A stretch of 64,000 nt of DNA from Varanus komodoensis. Its lineage: Eukaryota; Chordata; Lepidosauria; Squamata; Varanidae. The position numbers were made by a program, and so were the translations under genes. Shown piece by piece: positions 60,401 to 64,000 of this stretch. The stretch is from contig NW_025335568.1 of assembly GCF_004798865.1 (NCBI RefSeq), forward strand, positions 20,400,143 through 20,464,142, written 5' to 3'. Each line of letters starts with the position of its first letter. The first letter of the stretch is position 1. The notes beneath the pieces were generated by a model. The model searched no databases. It was not told the DNA's origin and saw only the letters and a program-made list of their open reading frames with translations.

Positions 60401-63400
60401 GGCCCAAGTTGCTTTGGATTATTAACCCATGACAAAGACACTGATCCACACATATGGGTATATCACCTCCCCAACCTTGCAGATGGACTTCCTTTTACTG
60501 CTGTATCCTGAACTGGATGTTGTACCTGAGTTTTAGGTTTTAGGGACTGACCAACAGGCAAAAGCTTCTCATTCTCTTGTTTCATTCCTGCCTCAAAGTC
60601 TTGCTCATCGAAGTGAATTGAACATCGTTCCAAATACTGTGCCACCTCTTTTCCATCACTTCCCAGTTGCTGCAATATTTCTTCTATTCTAAGAAGCTCT
60701 TCTTCCATTTCTGAAATATCTTTCAAAATTTGCTGCATCAAGAGAAATGTGGACATCAGTTACCATCCTGAGCCAGTTTAAGAACATCTCTGCTGTGTCT
60801 TGTGTATTCTTTGCATGCCATGCAACATGGAATCAGGGGAAGAGTTTGCATAGGTTGCTTTCTTATAAAAGTCACATTATTGCTCCATCTAGCTCAGTAC
60901 TTTCTATACTGACTGGCAGCAGCTCTTCTGACTTTCTTCATCCCACCAGGAGATGACAAATTGGAACTGAGAGCTTCTGCAAAGAAACCACGTATGCTAT
61001 CACTGAACTACAATATCCCCTCCACTCTCCGCACATGCAGCCACATTCTCTTATCTGTGGAAGACGCTGGTATTAGGGTGCCCCTTCCTAGGGACATTTG
61101 ACAGTGTGGCCACTGAGACACAGGAACAAGGAGCATCCTTTCCTATGCAACTGCAGATCTCCTCACCCCCAGGCATTTCATTTTCTAGCCCTTCTGGCCT
61201 GAAAGCAGTATCAATATGGCTAGTCCCTGGTAAAGGCACAGGTGGATAACCGTCCCAGGCACTATCAGTCTTCCCCACCTTTCTTCCACCACCCAGTGCA
61301 TACCCTTCACCTTGCTTACTTTTCATCTCTTTCATAGCTTTTGTCAAGTGATGTAATGCAAAAGGTTATGGAAGTTTTCTCTAAGTTGTTTGCATGGGGA
61401 AATTAGTCTTTCCTTTCTTGAAAGCCTGGTTACAGCCAAAAGCTTCTCCGTGCAGGGCAGAAGGGATGGAATTTGATACCACAAGATGTAGCTTTGGCCA
61501 CCAGCTTGGACAGCTTTAAAGGTGATTAGAGAAGTCAGTGGATGAGTATGCTACCAACTGCCAGCTGCTGGGCTTAGGGTGGTGTTGTGCTCATGCCCTG
61601 CTTACGGGCTCTGCAGAGAGTGGCTGCTGTGGGAATAGAATGCTGAGCTAGACAAGAACTCCACTGGATCAGAAGCCTATGTTCATGACGTTCTCTTTCG
61701 TATACTATTTATCTGAAACATTTTTATCCTTCTCTTTAGCCAGAAAGGCCCCATGAGTGGCTTACAGATATCACTGGTAAGACTGTACACCTGAAGGTAG
61801 AAGTATAATATATAATTGTATTAATGATATTTATGTTTGTAAGCCGCCCTGAGGCTTTGGCAAATGGGGCGGCATATAAGTTTGCTAAATAAATAAAGTA
61901 CCTACAAGATGTAACAGATGAAGAAAAAGGGATGCAGAGGGGAGGAGGAGGAGGCAAGCTCAGGCACATTTTTTTTTTTAAGTTACAGATTTCACCCCCT
62001 TTTGCTGTGACATGAATAAGTAAGCTCTGGTGCAACTCACTGTCACCCAAAACCACATTTTATAAGCAATGGGGTGAACCTATGTGCATTTCCAGTGCCA
62101 CATGATCACAGGGTGTTGAACACTTATGCAACCAACAAGCACCTGCTTGCTTTTCTTTTCTTAACATATTAATTTTAATAAAATATTTTACATCTTCAGT
62201 TTTGAGTATCTTGCGTACATAAAACAGAAATTCAACTTCAGGTTGTTATATAACAAAATGTGGAAAAGTCAAAAGGCAGTGAATGCTCAAGCAAAGCACT
62301 GTAATACTTTTGCATGTGACATGAGCAGACTCAGAGGAATGCTAAATTTTCCATTTGAGAAGCAGACCTCCATGCCATTCCCACATGCTTTTCGAACTAT
62401 CACCTCAAATTTTCAAATGTCAAGTGGGAGAGGAGTGTGTGAAACAAATTCCCACATAATTCAAATTTCAGCCCTGGGACTTTACCACATCCAGTACTGC
62501 CAGATTGCTCCCTCACTAAAAAACTTTTTCAATCCCCACAATACTTTCCCTTTCTGGTTTTTTTTTTTTTCATCAGGACTTTTCCGAATGTAAGCCTGCA
62601 AGGCACAGACAGTCTTGCTTTACTGATTGCATAAAAGCCACTTTGGAAGCCTTTTTGGCTAAAGAGTCAGAAAAAAATACTAATAATAAATGTTTCATTG
62701 TCATGTTAGTACAACCTTTGTATGTGATTAATGTTTTATATTCTAGTAATATATTTAACATTTTACACATAAAAAATGTCTGAATTGTAATTTTAATGGT
62801 CCTCCCTGCCCAAGTTCTTTCTTTTTCTAACCTGCAGTCTTCCATCTATCCTACTTGGTAGCAATTTTATTTCATTCCACAGGAGTCTGGAGAAAAAAGC
62901 CATTACCTAGGCCCATTAAATCAATGTGGCAATACCCCACTTTCAAGAATCCTCTGTAATACCAATATAATTGCCTGAGAGTGAACAGGACTGGAACCAA
63001 CACGGGACTACTGAGAAGAGGCATGCTCAGGGGAGCCCTAAAGAATGTTAGAATACAACAAAGACCAAAGTCCTCTTGCTAGCAGGTAAGGAAGGAATGA
63101 AACATTTTGCTGCATGTTCCATTTGTTTTCTTCTAGGTTAAAGCAAATTTTCAATCTGTTTCTGAAAAGGCAGGAACATCTCATATCATGACAGCTTAAC
63201 ACTATCTGGCTCTAGACAGGGAATTTTTTGGAAGAGGGCTACCTCTGTGTATAAGTCCAGGTTCTGGCTCAGTTCAGGGCAGCTGTGCTGGTGGGTCCCA
63301 GCTCCATGAAGTTTCAGATCATGCTTTTTGAGACACTGAATCTGAGTTAGCAGTTCATCTTGTTTTCTCTTCTCCTCAAGCAACTCGCTTTCATATTTGG

Positions 63401-63452
63401 TGACGATGGTATAGAATTCAGCCTTCCGTTTGCATAGGCGGCTAAAATAGTA
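48392..63452 (-). CDS. CENPE: CENPE kinetochore kinesin, C-terminal 524 residues (partial, 9 exons)
   Basis: Exons 63243-63452, 60526-60732, 58483-58704, 57661-57864, 57067-57179, 55909-56006, 54721-54880, 51717-51979 and 48392-48489 join in phase. CENPE is a plus-end-directed kinesin-7 that links kinetochores to microtubules in mitosis. Its N-terminal motor lies outside the window. Seen here: Glu/Lys/Leu-rich coiled coil over the first six exons, the block ITCGGGSGIVQNT that is identical to my memory of human TCGGGSGIVQNT, the EVKKWKERALKR block (human EVKTWKERTLKR), a Pro/Ser-rich tail with FFDNSCLG (human YFDNSSLG), and the terminal CKTQ. That is the known CENPE farnesylation box. An additional small exon between those listed cannot be ruled out in the rod part. 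Confidence 0.93.
48575..48812 (+). mobile_element. Tc1-family short derivative (right half)
   Basis: TATGCAACCAACAAGCGCCA, AAATATTTTGCACCTCC, GTTGTAACACAACAAAATGT and GTGAATACTTTTGCAAGGCA match the right inverted repeat and sub-terminal region of the element at 40650. It lies about 90 bp upstream of the CENPE last-exon acceptor. Confidence 0.85.
48813..49799 (-). other. CENPE last intron, left part, unrecognised
   Basis: No exon or named repeat identified before the composite element at 49800. Confidence 0.45.
49800..49807 (+). repeat. Left 8-bp target duplication of composite hAT element
   Basis: ACCTAGGA, repeated exactly at 50930-50937. An 8-bp duplication is the hAT hallmark. Confidence 0.92.
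49808..50189 (+). mobile_element. hAT-type MITE, copy A
   Basis: Starts CAGTGATGGTGAACCTTTTA and ends GTTTCGCCACCACTG, whose inward reading CAGTGGTGGCGAAAC is the inverted terminal repeat. No coding capacity. Interior words AACCCACTTATTTATCGCAA and GCCATGCGAAAGCTC are shared with copy B. The right flank is GCCTAACC, not a copy of the left flank. Confidence 0.9.
50190..50552 (+). repeat. Two units of a ~177-bp satellite with telomere-like CCCTAA blocks
   Basis: GTGCACACCCCTAACCCTAA followed by TACAGGGCTAAA occurs at 50206 and again at 50383, a 177-bp step. Each unit continues with an AAGAGG..GATTTTGAAA..CCTTCCTTGAGTAGC body. CTAACCCTAACCCT occurs at the unit junction. The block is exactly two units plus 9 bp and is bordered on both sides by GCCTAACC. 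Confidence 0.9.
50553..50929 (+). mobile_element. hAT-type MITE, copy B
   Basis: Starts CAGTGATGGCGAACCTTTTA and ends GATTCACCACCACTG. Same orientation as copy A; it differs by an internal (CT)n stretch and a local duplication (GGGGCAATGCT). The left flank is GCCTAACC, the same 8-mer that follows copy A; the right flank is ACCTAGGA. Confidence 0.9.
50930..50937 (+). repeat. Right 8-bp target duplication of composite hAT element
   Basis: ACCTAGGA, identical to 49800-49807. Confidence 0.92.
50938..51716 (-). other. CENPE last intron, right part
   Basis: Moderately GC-rich with several chance ORFs. No repeat or exon recognised. Confidence 0.4.
51717..51979 (-). CDS. CENPE: CENPE tail exon
   Basis: 263 nt encoding NDRTLKEEVKKWKERALKRR, then a basic, Pro/Ser-rich disordered tail with SPRKTAPPLF, CSPSRKSSLK and CPTTFFDNSCLGTVE. 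The SPxK/R-like sites would suit mitotic phosphorylation, which is known for this tail in human. Donor GTAAGC. Confidence 0.94.
52760..53128 (+). repeat. CR1 LINE 3' end
   Basis: AGAGAAGACTGAGTGGAGAT, TTTTCAAATACTTGAAAAGC, CAGGAGGCCAGATTCTGGTT, CATTCAAGGGGCAGTTGGAC and the terminal CTTCCAACTCTATTATTCTA are the classical sauropsid CR1 3' blocks, in order, ending in the ATTCTATGAT terminus. Confidence 0.92.
53129..54357 (-). other. CENPE intron, unrecognised stretch
   Basis: Contains a C-rich run near 54016 and several chance ORFs. No exon or repeat identified with confidence; some of it may be decayed LINE 5' sequence. Confidence 0.35.
54358..54430 (-). repeat. Sauria-type SINE fragment
   Basis: CTGGCCCAAGGTCATGCTGT and GAACTGGGATGTCTCCAGTC correspond to the middle of the reversed SINE. 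Confidence 0.55.
54721..54880 (-). CDS. CENPE: CENPE exon with TCGGGSGIVQNT block
   Basis: 160 nt encoding ISGKDLPQIPVPITCGGGSG, IVQNTQVLVLKSEKAKLETQ and YKDLRKEHELLL. The Gly-rich block is invariant with human. The main acceptor is ACTTTTGCAG; a second in-frame acceptor 27 nt upstream is formed by a LINE end. Confidence 0.96.
54906..55145 (-). repeat. CR1-like LINE 3' fragment abutting a CENPE acceptor
   Basis: Plus reading starts AAGAACATAAGAAAAGCCAT then GCTGGATCAGACC, ATTTAGTCCAGCACTCC, CTACTAGTATATGC and AGCCAATGAGGCTAGTAGGC: the reverse of the copy at 3380. Its 3' terminus ends about 26 nt upstream of the exon 54721-54880 acceptor. Confidence 0.75.
55395..55614 (-). repeat. Sauria-type SINE, minus copy
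   Basis: Plus reading TTATTCATATCCCACCTTTT, GAACTTAAGTTGGCTTACAT, GACTGGCCCAAAGTAAGTCT and CACTAACCACCACACCAGAT: a complete reversed SINE. Confidence 0.85.
55909..56006 (-). CDS. CENPE: CENPE coiled-coil exon
   Basis: 98 nt encoding IANAKALAEQRDEQLRKLKE and ELRKTQQEQDVT. It parallels the human segment that ends LRENLRRSQQAQDTS. Acceptor GTCTTCTTAG, donor GTAAGT. Confidence 0.92.
57067..57179 (-). CDS. CENPE: CENPE coiled-coil exon
   Basis: 113 nt encoding AQLDKGAELYKEEIEDLKTQ and LAKADMARMKQSKYFDQ. It aligns with human ELYKKEIEDLKMRLVKIDLE, a firm CENPE landmark. Donor GTAAGT. Confidence 0.93.
57395..57630 (-). repeat. Sauria-type SINE, minus copy
   Basis: Plus reading TTATATCCTGGCCCTTTCCA, AACTCAAGGCAGCTTACAGA, CTCACAGCAACAACCC, GAGTGACCGGCCCAGAGCGA and CATTCTACCACACTGGATCT. 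It ends about 30 bp from the CENPE exon 57661-57864 donor. Confidence 0.87.
57661..57864 (-). CDS. CENPE: CENPE rod exon (68 codons)
   Basis: TTATTTTAAG acceptor, GTATGT donor. It encodes ALKLKIQELDNVSKESGRNL through LEEKENCLKNALLEKQTLK, with continuous Leu heptads. Phase 0 at both ends. Confidence 0.9.
58483..58704 (-). CDS. CENPE: CENPE rod exon (74 codons)
   Basis: TTTTCTTGCAG acceptor. It encodes IYAQARSELETKTAEYCREM to FALEEENDKLKNQLQETQQD. The donor is taken as ACG/GTATCA; an alternative GAT/GTGACG six bases earlier also keeps phase 0, so the last two residues are uncertain. Confidence 0.85.
58935..59125. repeat. Hairpin repeat family copy with internal insertion
   Basis: ATCCTGGTGACTTCCAGATA on one side, and GACCAGGATTATGGGAGTGG with CAAAACATCTGGTTGGCATG on the other. 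The loop is longer than usual. Confidence 0.5.
59126..60525 (-). other. CENPE intron, unrecognised
   Basis: No exon or well-preserved repeat seen. A further phase-0 rod exon could hide here. Confidence 0.35.
60526..60732 (-). CDS. CENPE: CENPE rod exon (69 codons)
   Basis: CTTGATGCAG acceptor and GTACAA donor, phase 0 both ends. It encodes QILKDISEMEEELLRIEEIL, an acidic heptad pattern, then SIHFDEQDFEAGMKQENEK. Same basis as the preceding exon. Confidence 0.82.
60855..61018 (-). repeat. tRNA-derived SINE, minus copy, decayed
   Basis: Plus reading CATCTAGCTCAGTACTTTCT and ACTGGCAGCAGCTCTTCTGA, then GAGCTTCTGCAAAGAAACCA with CTATCACTGAACTAC: the reversed order of the family at 25258. Confidence 0.6.
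61440..61692 (+). repeat. CR1-like LINE 3' fragment
   Basis: CTTGGACAGCTTTAAAGGTG, TGCCAGCTGCTGGGCTTAGG, GTGCTCATGCCCTGCTTACG and GAATGCTGAGCTAGACAAGA follow the family at 3380. Confidence 0.65.
61820..61902 (+). repeat. L2-clade LINE 3' tail, very short copy
   Basis: GTAAGCCGCCCTGAGGCTTT and AAATGGGGCGGCATATAAGT with an AATAAATAAA tail; only the last 70-80 bp of the young subfamily. Confidence 0.82.
62090..62320 (+). mobile_element. Tc1-family short derivative (right half)
   Basis: TATGCAACCAACAAGCACCT, TTTGAGTATCTTGCGTACAT, AGGTTGTTATATAACAAAAT and GTGGAAAAGTCAAAAGGCAG. It starts at nearly the same internal word as the copy at 48575. Confidence 0.8.
63243..63452 (-). CDS. CENPE: CENPE rod exon (70 codons)
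   Basis: Starts after AATCTCCACAG and ends before GTAGCC. It encodes YYFSRLCKRKAEFYTIVTKY and ESELLEEKRKQDELLTQI, strongly coiled-coil-like, then a less helical end. Phase 0 on both sides. Assignment to CENPE rests on position, strand, phase and composition. Confidence 0.8.
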
Positions 63453-63484
63453 CTGTGGAGATTGAACAGATAATTTAACCAAAC

Positions 63485-63965
63485 ACATACACTCTGGTTG
63501 GGTTCAGGCAACACACGACATGGTGGTTTTTAATCATTGTTGGCCTTTGCATTGTCTGAACTTAGTCATGATATTTCACCATGGTAACTTTGGTCTTCAG
63601 AAACCATCGTAAGGTGCAATGAATTTCTACGGTTTCTCTGTATCACCATGGCTTTTCATGTTGTACAAATCAGGTTCATGGTTTCCATTGTCCTGGTGTG
63701 TAAACCACCACAAAGTCCTCTGGAAAGAGAGGCAACTGCAGGAGCCATTCCAGCCATCCAGCCTTTACGTACAACGAGGAAGAGCGAGGCAAGATAGGCT
63801 GGGAGTGACGCATTCAATTTCAGGCACAATAGTGAATGGTGCACTAGCGAACAGCAGAAGGACTGTGTGGGGTGGATGGAAACCATGCTAAAGTAGGCAG
63901 ACCACAATAAAAACCTGAGAACCCCAGTAACCATGCAGAGTTGCTTGTTGTGTGAACACAGTCAT
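63485..63965. repeat. MITE-like element with imperfect inverted ends
   Basis: The left end GGGTTCAGGCAACACACGAC and the inward reading of the right end GTGTTCACACAACAAGCAAC are imperfect inverse partners. The interior repeats CATGGT and ACCATGG words in both orientations. It is probably the fullest copy of the family seen at 5615 and 23475. Confidence 0.5.
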
Positions 63966-64000
63966 TTTGTATCTAGTCAGCCACTGCTTTGCAAGGAACC

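Noticed and set aside
61051-61347. Minus-strand ORF with a Lys-rich start (TKAMKEMKSKQ) and a GTGAAG donor-like site, possible CENPE exon
   Set aside because: Too short before the donor, weak acceptor, no recognised similarity; the flanking exons already join in phase.

Overview
This window looks like nuclear DNA of a squamate reptile, most likely a lizard. It carries intron-split vertebrate genes with GT-AG borders. Its interspersed repeats include Sauria-type tRNA SINEs, L2/CR1-clade LINE tails, a Tc1 element, hAT-like elements and a hairpin repeat family. The species call is inference; the gene calls rest on translated exons whose phases join.

Three genes lie head to tail on the minus strand, in the order I recall for human 4q24 (SLC9B2, BDH2, CENPE). 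SLC9B2 fills the left third: eleven coding exons between 901 and 21078 join into a 540-residue Na+/H+ antiporter. A GC- and CpG-rich block at about 27.5-28.4 kb is its probable promoter. BDH2 occupies 31800-43188: nine coding exons give a complete 245-residue short-chain dehydrogenase. CENPE is partial: nine exons between 48392 and 63452 encode its last 524 residues, ending in the farnesylation box CKTQ. The 5' part of CENPE lies beyond the right edge. The three genes have unrelated jobs (ion exchange, NAD-dependent hydroxy-acid metabolism, kinetochore motor), so their neighbourhood is old synteny rather than a pathway.

Introns and intergenic DNA are repeat-rich. The most unusual object is at 49800-50937. 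Two copies of a short hAT-type element sit either side of two units of a ~177-bp satellite that contains telomere-like CCCTAA blocks. The whole is flanked by one perfect 8-bp target duplication, while the inner borders share a different 8-mer. That pattern suggests a satellite array invaded by a MITE and later moved as one composite transposon. Several transposable elements also end within about 30 bp of splice sites. One of them supplies a possible in-frame alternative acceptor for a CENPE exon.
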